Made by a program: the position numbers and the translations under genes | DNA from: Roseateles sp. DAIF2 | GTDB taxonomy: Bacteria > Pseudomonadota > Gammaproteobacteria > Burkholderiales > Burkholderiaceae_C | Direction: 5' to 3' | Length of the DNA stretch: 64,000 bases | Assembly: GCF_015624425.1 (NCBI RefSeq) | Contig: NZ_CP049919.1 | Coordinates: 1,426,001-1,490,000 of the forward strand | Notes under the pieces: model-generated | The model's input: the letters and a program-made list of their open reading frames with translations, nothing else | Databases searched by the model: none | What the model was told of the DNA's origin: nothing | Shown here: positions 52,799 to 61,497 of the stretch, in pieces | Layout: each line of letters begins with the position of its first letter | Numbering within the stretch: position 1 is the stretch's first letter

Positions 52799-54475
52799 TT
52801 ACAGCGTCGCAGCCATCACTTCGGGGAACAGCAATTCCACCAAGTCGTCGTACTCCGTGTCCGGCGCGTAGGTGGGGTCACCAGCTTTGATGGCCGCCTT
52901 GTACTCGAGCACCTTGGCCGCCCACTTGCCCGAGTGGTCCTCACGTCGCATGAGGTCCGCTCGGTTGTATGCCTGTAGCGCTCGCCGGAAATAGTGCAGG
53001 TGCCCCCGGTTGCCCGGCACCATGTGGTGCGCAACTTGGATGAAGTTCGGGAAGCTCCAGCCAAAGACCCTGCCGTACTTGGCGGAGTACAGCGCCTTCA
53101 GCAGCGTTGTCGGCAGGTAGCCCGGGTGGTGTGGGAACTGAAGGCCCTCGACCGTGATGTCGCGGTATAGCGCCTGCCAGGCGCGGTCGTCGAACGACCG
53201 TTTAGGCATGTACGCCAGGTAGAACGCGTCGAAGCGCTCGCGCAACGCTGCACGTCGGCGCTGGATATCCCGCCAAGCTTGCTGAATCAAGCGGCTACGT
53301 TGTCCATCGAAGTCGAAGTGATAGGCGCGCTGTGTCGCGGGGTCGAGGGTGAGCGAGTCGAAGGGCACTGCCTCTCGCTGGAGCGCTTCGACGCCGTCAT
53401 CCGCCGTTGGCTCCGCCCAGACGCACTCGAGCATGAACCGCTTCTGCCGCACCGACCGGTCGCGGGTCTCCGAGGTGAGCACGAACGCGTTGCGGTTGTT
53501 GTTGTAGAAGACGTCGTCCTGAGTAAGCCGGCGGGCATCCATGCTGAACTGCGAAAACACCCAGAACAACAAACCGCCTTCCTGTCGATAGAACTCGCGA
53601 CGCTGCGCGATGACATTCAGGTAGGTCGTCGACAGCTGGACCTCGAAGGCGATGGGAATGCCATTGAAGACCGCACGCACATCGGGCTTGCGCCAGGCGC
53701 CTGTGACCTCTCCAGTCCATCGCTCCTCGACGGCGATGTCCGTGAAACGACCATCCGCACGCAGACACTCGACAATCCAGCGCTTCATCTCGATGTGAAG
53801 CCAGCTTTCCTTGACGCCGTTGTACTTACGCGCGTTGATTTCGTCCTGCGACAGATGGCCGCGCGTGACCGCAGCACAGCGGCCGTCCTCCAGCGTGTGC
53901 CGGAAAAACAGCTTCTTAGCGTCGTGCCGTGACACCAAGTAGACCGGCGTGAAGCACTGGGCGCAGAGAAACCGCGGGTTCACGTCAAGGCTGGTCTGCA
54001 CCTCCAAGCGCAACTGCAGCGCCGCCGCCCAGTCGTCACCGATGACATCGCAGTGCCGCTCGAACAGGCTGGTCGAGCGGTCCAAGACCTCGGCCACCTC
54101 CGGCTTCTCGACGGCGCAGTCTCCACGCGCACGGGGAAACGGGGAGCCGGGTACAGCGCCGAACGTGCGCGGTGGCGCACGAAACACTGCCGGCGCCTCG
54201 TGCCAGCTGGACTGGCCCTGAATCCGGGCGGCCGCCTCGAGGGCTGGCGTGTGCTTCATGCGTACGCCGAGCCGCGCCATCACGGGGCGCAGGCGGCGCG
54301 CCAGCGTCTTCACCGGCTCAAACTGCTTGGGCGCCAACGCTGCGATGGCGTCTTCGGACAGCTTTGGAGACAGGCGAGGGTTCTTCACCACCAAGAACGC
54401 ATGTAGCGCGGCAGCTTGGGCGGCTGGGGAAGGGTATGCGTCAGCGCCAGGCGCCGGACGGTCTGGGATGGCCAT
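52799..54475 (-). CDS. CoiA-like/DUF6035-type nuclease family protein
   Basis: 558 residues from the ATG at 54475 with TTGGAG 8-13 bases upstream; the frame opens at 54541. The centre holds a zinc-finger-like segment (FLCAQCFTPVYLVSRHDAKK, FRHTLEDGRCAAVTRGH) and then ESWLHIEMKRWIVECLRADG, DIAVEERWTGEVTGAWRKPD, VRAVFNGIPIAFEVQLSTTY. The D...E-x-Q pattern after a His/Lys helix fits the PD-(D/E)XK fold of competence protein CoiA. Predicted DNA nuclease in the island; biological role unknown. Confidence 0.65.
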   Translation of the reverse strand: MAIPDRPAPGADAYPSPAAQAAALHAFLVVKNPRLSPKLSEDAIAALAPKQFEPVKTLARRLRPVMARLGVRMKHTPALEAAARIQGQSSWHEAPAVFRAPPRTFGAVPGSPFPRARGDCAVEKPEVAEVLDRSTSLFERHCDVIGDDWAAALQLRLEVQTSLDVNPRFLCAQCFTPVYLVSRHDAKKLFFRHTLEDGRCAAVTRGHLSQDEINARKYNGVKESWLHIEMKRWIVECLRADGRFTDIAVEERWTGEVTGAWRKPDVRAVFNGIPIAFEVQLSTTYLNVIAQRREFYRQEGGLLFWVFSQFSMDARRLTQDDVFYNNNRNAFVLTSETRDRSVRQKRFMLECVWAEPTADDGVEALQREAVPFDSLTLDPATQRAYHFDFDGQRSRLIQQAWRDIQRRRAALRERFDAFYLAYMPKRSFDDRAWQALYRDITVEGLQFPHHPGYLPTTLLKALYSAKYGRVFGWSFPNFIQVAHHMVPGNRGHLHYFRRALQAYNRADLMRREDHSGKWAAKVLEYKAAIKAGDPTYAPDTEYDDLVELLFPEVMAATL

Positions 54476-54815
54476 TGATGAGCTCCAAAGCGAAAGCACA
54501 CAAGGACGGCACGCGTTGTCCGGCTTCCGAGAGTTCACCAAGCCGGTATCTGAATCCCAGGGACTTCACCGTGCCAGCCATAGCTGGTGCGTGCACTGCT
54601 GGGCGCCCAGAGCCCACGGTTCGGCTTGAACCGTGAGGCCATGTTACGAACGCCGAATCGCCTGCGTCAAGGCGCAATGGCGCGCCATTTCGGTTCGTAC
54701 CCGGCAGGCGGCCTGCGGCCGCCTCTTTTCGTCAAGACCTGGCCCCGCCGGTGCCGTTACAGTCAGTTGCAGAAGCCGGTTTACGGCCCAGACCATCACA
54801 CAGGGATAGGAAAAC
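54476..54815. other. Structured intergenic region upstream of Gabija
   Basis: 340 bases between divergent nuclease and gajA genes, holding several perfect inverted repeats: CACGGTTC-GGCTT-GAACCGTG (54615-54635), arms TACGAAC (54645-54651) and GTTCGTA (54693-54699), and inside them a 14-base palindrome AATGGCGCGCCATT (54676-54689). No ORF of note. It may be a control region (operator or structured RNA) for the divergent genes. Confidence 0.55.
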
Positions 54816-56741
54816 ATGCACCTTCAGAGAATTCGCGCGCAGAACTTCCGCGCCTTTGGCGACGGCAAGACCGCGCCGCAGTTGGACTGGACCTTGTCAA
54901 AGGGTCTGAACATCCTCATCGGTGAGAACGATGCTGGCAAAACCGCGGTCGTCGACGCCATCCGGCACGTCCTGTGGACCACGAGCTACGAGTTCGTGAG
55001 GCTCTTCGAGCAGGACTTTCACATCAAGGGTGACGTTCGTACCCAGACGATGTTCATTGAAGCCACGCTGGCTGACCTCAGTCCGGACCAAGAAGCCTCA
55101 GTGCTCGAGTGGCTCACCTACGAACCCGATGGCAGCCGCAATCTCATCGTGCACATGCAGGCTCGTTGGCTACCACCAAAGGACGGCAAGCGCGCCCGCG
55201 TTGACGTCATCACGCGCACCGGTCGCGATGGCAACGGGCCGGAGATAGGCCATGCGGTTCGAGAGCTTGTTCGCGCCACCTACCTGCGGCCGCTGCGTGA
55301 TGCCGAAGCTGAACTAAAGCCTGCGCGGCAGTCGCGGCTCTCGCAGATTCTGGCCGCCCACAAGAGCATCGAAGGCCAAGACCAGAACGACTTCAACGTC
55401 AAGGATGCTGAAAAGCGGCCCGAAAAGCTCGTCGGCCTCATGGCCTACGCCCAGTACCACCTAGGAAAGCATCCCGTCATCAAGGGAGTGCAGGACGACA
55501 TCAACAAGCACTACCTCAGCAAATTCGCGTTCGACGGCGACGAACTGAAGTCCCGCATTCAAATTGCGCCCGACCTATCGTTGCAACCCATCCTCGAGCG
55601 TTTTGAGCTGAGCCTACTGCCGTCAGCCGGCATCCATGAGGACGAACGCTGCCCCCGCGGCCTGGGATACAACAACGCGCTGTTTATGGCCACTGAATTG
55701 GTGCTGCTGCGCGACGGCGACGAACTAGCCCTCCTCCTCATTGAAGAGCCGGAGGCCCATCTCCATCCGCAGTTGCAGGAACGAGTGCAGGAACTGCTCG
55801 AGCAAAGCGCCACCAGCACCGGCGAAGGCAAGCGGCCCGTCCAGGTCATCATGACCACCCACAGCCCCTCGCTCGCAGCAGGCGCTGATGTCGCTTCGAT
55901 GACCTTGGTGTACCAGGGCCAGCTTTTCCCGCTTGCCCATGAGAAGACCAAGCTTCAGAAGAACGACTACGAGTTCTTGCGTCGGTTCCTGGATGCCACC
56001 AAGGCCAACCTGTTCTTCGCGCGAGGCGTCGCCGTCGTCGAAGGTCCCGCAGAGGCTCTCCTGCTTCCCGCGCTGGCCAAGGCCTGCGGCAAGTCCTTTT
56101 CGAAGCACGGACTGGCGGTGGTCAACGTTGGCGGGATTGGGCTGTACCACTACGCCCGCATCTTCCAGCGCACCGACGGCAAGGTTGTCCCAATCCCAGT
56201 GGTCTGCTTGACCGACCGGGACGTCGTCCCGGATGTCGCGACCTACGTGTCCCCGCCGAAGAACGGCAAGCCTCGCTTCGAGAAGGACTTCAAGCCGGAG
56301 GCGCTCGCAGCGCACGTGAAGTCCAAGGTGGACCGAGCCGCCGGAGACAGGACCATCGTCTGTGTCTCGGACCGCTGGACCTTCGAGTTCGACTTGGCAC
56401 GCTATGGCTGCGGCGAGCTCATGTTCACAGCCATCCAGCTTGCGGTGAAGGCGCAGGCCGCCGACGAGCGCCTCACCGAAGAACAGGAAGTCCTTGCCAC
56501 GGCGGCCGCGCATGACGCCTGGGTGCAACTCAAGTGCGAGGGACTGTCCGAGGACGAGCTGGCCGCTCGTGTCTACGAGCCGCTGGCCACAAAGAAGGGC
56601 TCGAAGGCGGTAGCTGCGCAGTACGCCGGCTACCTCTTGGCGACAGAGAAGTACGGGACTGGTGAAGAGCTGTTTGCCAAGCTGCCGCCCTACCTGCAGC
56701 GCGCCCTTAATTGGCTGACGAAGACGCCGGGGGGCGCATGA
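54816..56741 (+). CDS. gajA: Gabija protein GajA (OLD-family ATPase-TOPRIM endonuclease)
   Basis: 641 residues. ATPase: N-terminal MHLQRIRAQNFRAFGDGKTA, Walker A IGENDAGKTAVV (residues 36-43), a signature-like RGLGYNNALFMATELVLL, Walker B LLLIEEPEAHLHPQLQ, and MTTHSPSLAAGADV. TOPRIM: AVVEGPAEALLLPALA (Glu409) and CLTDRDVV (Asp467, Asp469). This is a class 2 OLD nuclease; paired with a UvrD-like helicase gene it is the Gabija anti-phage system, where GajA nicks DNA when nucleotide levels fall. AGGGATAGGAAAAC precedes the ATG. It overlaps gajB by 4 bases. Confidence 0.92.
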   Translation: MHLQRIRAQNFRAFGDGKTAPQLDWTLSKGLNILIGENDAGKTAVVDAIRHVLWTTSYEFVRLFEQDFHIKGDVRTQTMFIEATLADLSPDQEASVLEWLTYEPDGSRNLIVHMQARWLPPKDGKRARVDVITRTGRDGNGPEIGHAVRELVRATYLRPLRDAEAELKPARQSRLSQILAAHKSIEGQDQNDFNVKDAEKRPEKLVGLMAYAQYHLGKHPVIKGVQDDINKHYLSKFAFDGDELKSRIQIAPDLSLQPILERFELSLLPSAGIHEDERCPRGLGYNNALFMATELVLLRDGDELALLLIEEPEAHLHPQLQERVQELLEQSATSTGEGKRPVQVIMTTHSPSLAAGADVASMTLVYQGQLFPLAHEKTKLQKNDYEFLRRFLDATKANLFFARGVAVVEGPAEALLLPALAKACGKSFSKHGLAVVNVGGIGLYHYARIFQRTDGKVVPIPVVCLTDRDVVPDVATYVSPPKNGKPRFEKDFKPEALAAHVKSKVDRAAGDRTIVCVSDRWTFEFDLARYGCGELMFTAIQLAVKAQAADERLTEEQEVLATAAAHDAWVQLKCEGLSEDELAARVYEPLATKKGSKAVAAQYAGYLLATEKYGTGEELFAKLPPYLQRALNWLTKTPGGA

Positions 56742-58645
56742 CCATCCCTGCCATCACCGAGGAAGACTTGGCTGAGCTCAAGTCCCTCACCAAGGACCTG
56801 GACTTCTCCGATGCTGAGCGGCGAGCAGTCCTGCTTGCAGCCGACTCCAGCGACATCAATGCAGCGCCGGGCAGCGGCAAGACCAGCGTCCTGGTTGCCA
56901 AGCTCCTGCTGCTATCGCGGAAATGGCGCCACGATAAACGCGGCATTTGCGTGCTCAGTCACACCAACGTCGCGCGCGAGGAGATTCAGCGCCGCCTCGG
57001 CGCCACGCCCGATGGCTCGAGGCTGCTTGCCCATCCGCATTTCATCGGCACCATCCATGCTTTCGTGGACCGCTTCCTGGCGTTGCCTGCTCTGCGAAGC
57101 GAGGGGCGGGCCGTCGACGTCATCGACGACGATGTCTTCGAACGAAGAGCGCTCAGCCTTGCCCTGAGGCACAAGCCAGTCTGGGGATGGACGCAGCACA
57201 AGGCGAACGCCAAGGACATCATCGGCGGCCTCATTTACCGAGGTCCGAACCTCGACCTCACCTCCGAGAATGGCGACGTTCCTAAGACCGGAGCCTGCCG
57301 CCCCATCCTCGAAGCCGTCAAGGCGCAACTGACCGCTGAAGGAGTCTTTCGGTACGCCGACATGTTCACGTTCGCCGAAAAGCTGCTCGCAAAATTGCCG
57401 GGCATCAAGGACCAGCTTTCTCGCAGATTCCCGCTCGTTTATATCGACGAGATGCAGGATACGTCCTGGGACCAGGAAGCCTTGCTGGCGAAGCTCTTCA
57501 ACGACAGCGTCGTGGTGCAACGGTTTGGCGACGTCAATCAGCGCATCCTGGTAGGCAATGGCGATTTTGCGAAGCTCAGCTTCCCGTCCGCCAAGGCGCT
57601 GCCCATCAGCACCAGTAAACGATTCGGACCCAAGATTGCGGAATCGGTCTCAGGAGTCCGTATCGGTGGCCCGGCCGTCATCGGTACCGCAGCTGACGTT
57701 CATCCGCCCATGCTCGTGATGTACACAACCGAACGAGTCGGACACGTCCTCAATTACTTCGGCACGCGCGTCATTGACCTCTTCAGCGAGGAGGCGGTGC
57801 ACCAGCGACCCGTCAAGGCGCTGTGCGCTCGCAAGCAGAGTGAAGCCAAGCAGTCGCCCGGCAGGACGCTGCTCGACTACTGGCCGTCGTACTCAGACAC
57901 CCCGCGCGGTGGTCGTGCGGCCAGTCTTTGGGCGCTGCTCAACCAAGTGGAAAAGCCGTGGGTCAATGGCATCCCGATGCACGACCGCGCGATGGATGCT
58001 AAGCGTGCCGTACTGCTTGTCTTGCGTGCAGCGAAGGTACCGCACATCGACGGGCTACGCGACGCATCTCAGCTCTTGCGGCGTCTCACTGATGCCAACC
58101 TGGACGTGATGCCCGTACGGCATCTGGTGCGAGAGCTCGCGCTGAAGCAAGGCCTTGGCGCCACCGTAGCAGGACGGCTACAAGCAGTCCAACTGTTCCA
58201 CGACTACCTCGCGCCGCTCCTGCCCAAGGGCCTGTCGGCCGCCAAGTTCGCCTCACTGCCAGTGTTCGCCGCGCCGGTCATAGCGCCTGAGCAAGAGGTC
58301 AGCCACCGCCTGTGCCGTGTCGAGCACAAGGGGCGCTTCATAGAAGTCGAGATAGGCACCGTTGCGTCGATGAAGGGCGAAACCCACTTGGCGACGCTTG
58401 TGCTGGAGTCGGTCGCACATCGAGGCAACCAGTTTGACCTGGCACAGGCCCTACCGGTCCTGGCCAACCTCAACCCGCGAGACCCGAGGATGACAGACAC
58501 CGGGCTCTCGCAGTTCCGAAACCTCTACGTCGCAATGTCACGACCAACAAGCTTGCTATGCCTGGCTGTCAACAAAGCACGGGTGACCGCAGACTGCGTA
58601 GCGGCATTGCAGAAAAATGGTTGGGCCGTTGAGGAGCTTTCCTAG
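56738..58645 (+). CDS. gajB: Gabija protein GajB (UvrD/PcrA-like helicase)
   Basis: 635 residues from the ATG at 56738 (overlap ATGA with gajA). Superfamily 1 motifs: Q-like SDAERRAVLL, Walker A INAAPGSGKTSVLVAK (residues 43-49), VLSHTNVAREEI, FIGTIHAFVDRFL, motif II VYIDEMQDTSWDQ (Asp237-Asp241), FGDVNQRILVG, motif V VASMKGETHLATLVLES, motif VI FRNLYVAMSRPTSLL. In Gabija, GajB senses DNA ends and hydrolyses nucleotides, activating GajA. All core motifs are intact, so the system looks functional. Confidence 0.92.
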   Translation: MTIPAITEEDLAELKSLTKDLDFSDAERRAVLLAADSSDINAAPGSGKTSVLVAKLLLLSRKWRHDKRGICVLSHTNVAREEIQRRLGATPDGSRLLAHPHFIGTIHAFVDRFLALPALRSEGRAVDVIDDDVFERRALSLALRHKPVWGWTQHKANAKDIIGGLIYRGPNLDLTSENGDVPKTGACRPILEAVKAQLTAEGVFRYADMFTFAEKLLAKLPGIKDQLSRRFPLVYIDEMQDTSWDQEALLAKLFNDSVVVQRFGDVNQRILVGNGDFAKLSFPSAKALPISTSKRFGPKIAESVSGVRIGGPAVIGTAADVHPPMLVMYTTERVGHVLNYFGTRVIDLFSEEAVHQRPVKALCARKQSEAKQSPGRTLLDYWPSYSDTPRGGRAASLWALLNQVEKPWVNGIPMHDRAMDAKRAVLLVLRAAKVPHIDGLRDASQLLRRLTDANLDVMPVRHLVRELALKQGLGATVAGRLQAVQLFHDYLAPLLPKGLSAAKFASLPVFAAPVIAPEQEVSHRLCRVEHKGRFIEVEIGTVASMKGETHLATLVLESVAHRGNQFDLAQALPVLANLNPRDPRMTDTGLSQFRNLYVAMSRPTSLLCLAVNKARVTADCVAALQKNGWAVEELS

Positions 58646-58962
58646 TTAGGAACCGCAACCGGGTGCCTCACCTACCTGCCCGTCGAGCATTTCCATGCGC
58701 GCAGTTCGGAATACCGCGCGGGAATAAACCGCTCGACTAGCCTCCACGCGGAACTGGTCGAAGAGGTCCTTGACCTGTTGCTTCTCACGGGACTGGGGAT
58801 TGGAAAACGCCGTCTCCATCGCGCGGGATGCGAATAGCCGCACCTGCCGTTCGGCGGAAGAAGGTGTCGTAAGACTCTTTGTGGCGCACGTACAGTCGAT
58901 AGTCGGTCCAGACTGGGCTGGTTAAAGCATGCCCTGCGCCTGACGCTAGAGGCTTTTGTGAA
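58646..58962. pseudogene. Probable degraded coding remnant, no intact gene
   Basis: 317 bases between gajB and the HEPN gene. On the minus strand, one frame gives DYRLYVRHKESYDTFFRRTAG and another, overlapping it, gives RLFASRAMETAFSNPQSREK and VKDLFDQFRVEASRAVYSRA, ending with a stop at 58646. Together they look like one old gene broken by a frameshift near 58850. No family recognised. No RNA gene or repeat seen. Confidence 0.3.
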
Positions 58963-59910
58963 CTAGATTAGCGGCTGAATCCAATCGCGTATTAGGCCGC
59001 GCTCATCTTTCACAACGACCGTATGCCCTATAGCCAACGTTTGTAGTCGAAATTGAACCAGCCTTCGTTGGAATTCGCTCTTTGAAGATTGTTTCACGGT
59101 CTTTCCATGCAAAAGCTCATTCCAGCCCTTTTTTGCTGAATCCCATTCGGCTACACGTATTTGCGCTGTTTTTTCTAGAAAACCGGTTTGGCTAAATGTG
59201 TGCCCAACCCCGGCATTAAAGTTTTTTAAAATCAACAGCGCAACCTGACTAATGCATGTGTCAAAACATGCTGCCAAAACCGGAAGCTTAATTTTTACGT
59301 CGGCCTCGAAGTCCGCTCTTCGATAGTCAGCTGGGAATGCGTGCGCTGCCGTGTGTCGATTCTTTGCCAAAATCGTAAACTGCTCCATGACGCGACCCAG
59401 GTGTGGATACGATAGCTGTCGTGCGACCTCGTCCATGGCTGCGTCTGCATCACTGTATCCGAAAGCTTTTATTAGAGTCTTGATAATGCTTTCAGATAGG
59501 TTTGAGGTTGAATGCCCAAAAAAATACTTGGAAGGACTAAATGGGGTGTTTTCCCCCGCTTGTGCAAGCACAAGCGCCTCTAGCTGAATCATCACATCCC
59601 GGTCCGACTTGTCTGCTCGCTCTAAGGAATGATGAAGTCCTTTCAAAGTTCCAATCAGAATCTCAGATTGGAGTGAAGGTGGTAGCCAGTCAAAAGTGAC
59701 ACCTTTCTTGCCTAACCAGCAGGCTACTTCGTGTGCGCGCCGCTTAATAAAGTCCTCGAGCGCCGAAAAGGCAGCCACAGTCAATCCGTTTAGGCGGAGA
59801 TGCGCCGCGCTGCGAGCGGTGACCGCAACACTGACAGTCGGGGGTAGCTCCGCCGCTTCTTCGCGCAGCCCCTGGAGGGTGGCCGCAAAATCCGCGTATG
59901 CCGCGCTCAC
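58963..59910 (-). CDS. HEPN-family ribonuclease-like protein (MAE_28990/MAE_18760-type)
   Basis: 315 residues, GTG start at 59910. Mostly helical. The hallmark HEPN motif R-x4-H is present as NRHTAAHAFP (Arg185, His190), preceded by HLGRVMEQFTILAKNRH and the N-terminal FSALEDFIKRRAHEVACWL. NCBI names such as MAE_28990/MAE_18760 family HEPN-like nuclease fit this layout. Predicted RNase effector. It overlaps the DUF262 gene by 4 bases (GTGA), making a tight two-gene operon. The coding sequence is much more AT-rich than the core genome, a sign of recent transfer. Confidence 0.8.
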   Translation of the reverse strand: MSAAYADFAATLQGLREEAAELPPTVSVAVTARSAAHLRLNGLTVAAFSALEDFIKRRAHEVACWLGKKGVTFDWLPPSLQSEILIGTLKGLHHSLERADKSDRDVMIQLEALVLAQAGENTPFSPSKYFFGHSTSNLSESIIKTLIKAFGYSDADAAMDEVARQLSYPHLGRVMEQFTILAKNRHTAAHAFPADYRRADFEADVKIKLPVLAACFDTCISQVALLILKNFNAGVGHTFSQTGFLEKTAQIRVAEWDSAKKGWNELLHGKTVKQSSKSEFQRRLVQFRLQTLAIGHTVVVKDERGLIRDWIQPLI

Positions 59911-61019
59911 GGATTTTGGAGGAGGTTATAGACTGCCGTGACTCGAGCCCGTACGAAAGACGGAGTGTTGGTCCCTTGACGAACGACCTTTGAGAAATCC
60001 GCGTTCGCGAATAGCTGTGATGTGCCTGCAACCACTTGTTGTCGGTTGGTCATTGCCGTTTGCAATTCCGTATCGGTCAGTTCGTTCACTGCAATCATTT
60101 CAGCGTCGAATACACCGCCGAGGAACTGGTCTCGCCACCCCGTTCCTGTGTATCTCTGAAATGCGTTGTCACCCCAAATATATTGACACGCGTTCAGTGC
60201 GCGATTGAAGCGGGCCTTTGCAGAATCCAAAGCGGGCTGCTCGTCTTTGGCGTGGCGCACCATGCAGTTGTCGAGCTCATCCCTTAGTGCGCCGGAAAAG
60301 TGCTTCCAGGATTCGCTAAGTGCAAAGAATCGCAGAATATACTCGGCATCTTCCATCTGAACATATGCGGAAGACTGGTCATTTTGTATCTTTAGTTGCT
60401 GCCGGAGAAATGGCGATGCGGCAAGTTCGAATATTAGGTCGCTAAAGCCTCCCCTGTAGGCAACCTTGCGTAGCTCCTGAGGGAGCATTTGTTCTCCGCC
60501 TCGATTTAGTCGGGTAAATACTTCGAACTTCAGCGAAGGGTCCGATTGCTTCAACAGGGTGACAACTCGAACGTATGGCCGAATATTCAGGGCATTCTGA
60601 AGGTCGCTCGGGAGCTCTTCGAAGCCAAAGTCTTCGATTTCTTTGAATGTTTCCAGTCCCTTGAGTTTTAGGGTGCCTGACATAAATGCATGAATTGCCG
60701 TGAGGCGCTGTTTTCCATCGACCACAGAGTATTGACCATAGGCATCTTCCGCTAGATATATCGGTGGCACCGGCACGTTCATGAGGAAAGATTCAATCAG
60801 GGCGGATTGCTTTTCCTTGGTCCACCGCTTTCGCCGTTGAAAGTCAGGCTCTAAGTCGATTGCGGATTTGCCGCCCGCAGCGCTGGAGAGCATTCCAGAT
60901 AGGGATGAAAGAGAAAGGTCGGCGGCTTGATAAACGAGGCGGTCTTGGGCTTTGAGGAATCGCTCCAAGATATTTGCCATGCTTGCTTGACCAGCAAGTG
61001 TTTTTCCGGGTTTCGTCAT
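59907..61019 (-). CDS. DUF262 domain protein (GmrS/ParB-like nucleotidase fold)
   Basis: 370 residues. DUF262 motifs: DLEPDFQRRKRWTKEKQSAL, IESFLMNVPVPPIYLAED, YSVVDGKQRLTAIHAFM (the D-G-[QK]-Q-R signature), and FEVFTRLNRGGEQMLPQELR. In type IV restriction (GmrSD, BrxU) and Ssp proteins this domain binds or hydrolyses nucleotides and gates a nuclease. Here no DUF1524/HNH nuclease is fused; the HEPN gene follows by 4-base overlap. GAGGACAGG precedes the ATG. Likely the sensor/regulator of a DUF262-HEPN defence pair; inferred. Confidence 0.88.
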   Translation of the reverse strand: MTKPGKTLAGQASMANILERFLKAQDRLVYQAADLSLSSLSGMLSSAAGGKSAIDLEPDFQRRKRWTKEKQSALIESFLMNVPVPPIYLAEDAYGQYSVVDGKQRLTAIHAFMSGTLKLKGLETFKEIEDFGFEELPSDLQNALNIRPYVRVVTLLKQSDPSLKFEVFTRLNRGGEQMLPQELRKVAYRGGFSDLIFELAASPFLRQQLKIQNDQSSAYVQMEDAEYILRFFALSESWKHFSGALRDELDNCMVRHAKDEQPALDSAKARFNRALNACQYIWGDNAFQRYTGTGWRDQFLGGVFDAEMIAVNELTDTELQTAMTNRQQVVAGTSQLFANADFSKVVRQGTNTPSFVRARVTAVYNLLQNP

Positions 61020-61497
61020 CCTGTCCTCATACTGGTATTTTGTGGTTCGGCATTTTTAGGTCGGCATCATTTGGCGCTTGTTGGATGAGCCCTGCTGTCT
61101 GCCGGATTCGTTGGCATACGTGGTGTGTCTCTTCTGGCGCGCTAATTGTTGCGTGTGTCATTGCTCTGCGACCGGAAGGGTGTCGTTTTTTTATGTCCGG
61201 GGTGATGCTTAGCATTGCGACTCAGTGGAGGTCCCAGCTCAGGTTGCGGCCGTGCACCGCCTGCTCCGACACAAGAAGATGTTGAGTTGGCGACGAAGGT
61301 CGTTCGCGCTGATGAGGGGCAGCGGGCGCTGCGGTTCAGCTCGACGGCCGGATGATTGATGCGCCCGTTGTCCTGCGGGCGAAGAAGACAGTGGAACTGC
61401 ATTGTCAACACACGTCCGGCGGGGACTGAAGCGGTATTACGTCGATAGCTGTATCCCTGCGAATCTTCGCCATTAGCTACCGCCAAGCACGAACAGC
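61020..61497. other. Gap without a convincing gene
   Basis: 478 bases upstream of the DUF262 operon and downstream of the long protein gene. The DUF262 promoter should lie in the AT-richer right flank of that gene (61020-61110). A minus ORF at 61142-61528 exists (with FHCLLRPQDNGRINHPAVEL) but it overlaps the next gene, is Ser/Arg-rich and unsupported; it may be a remnant. I see no RNA gene. Confidence 0.4.
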
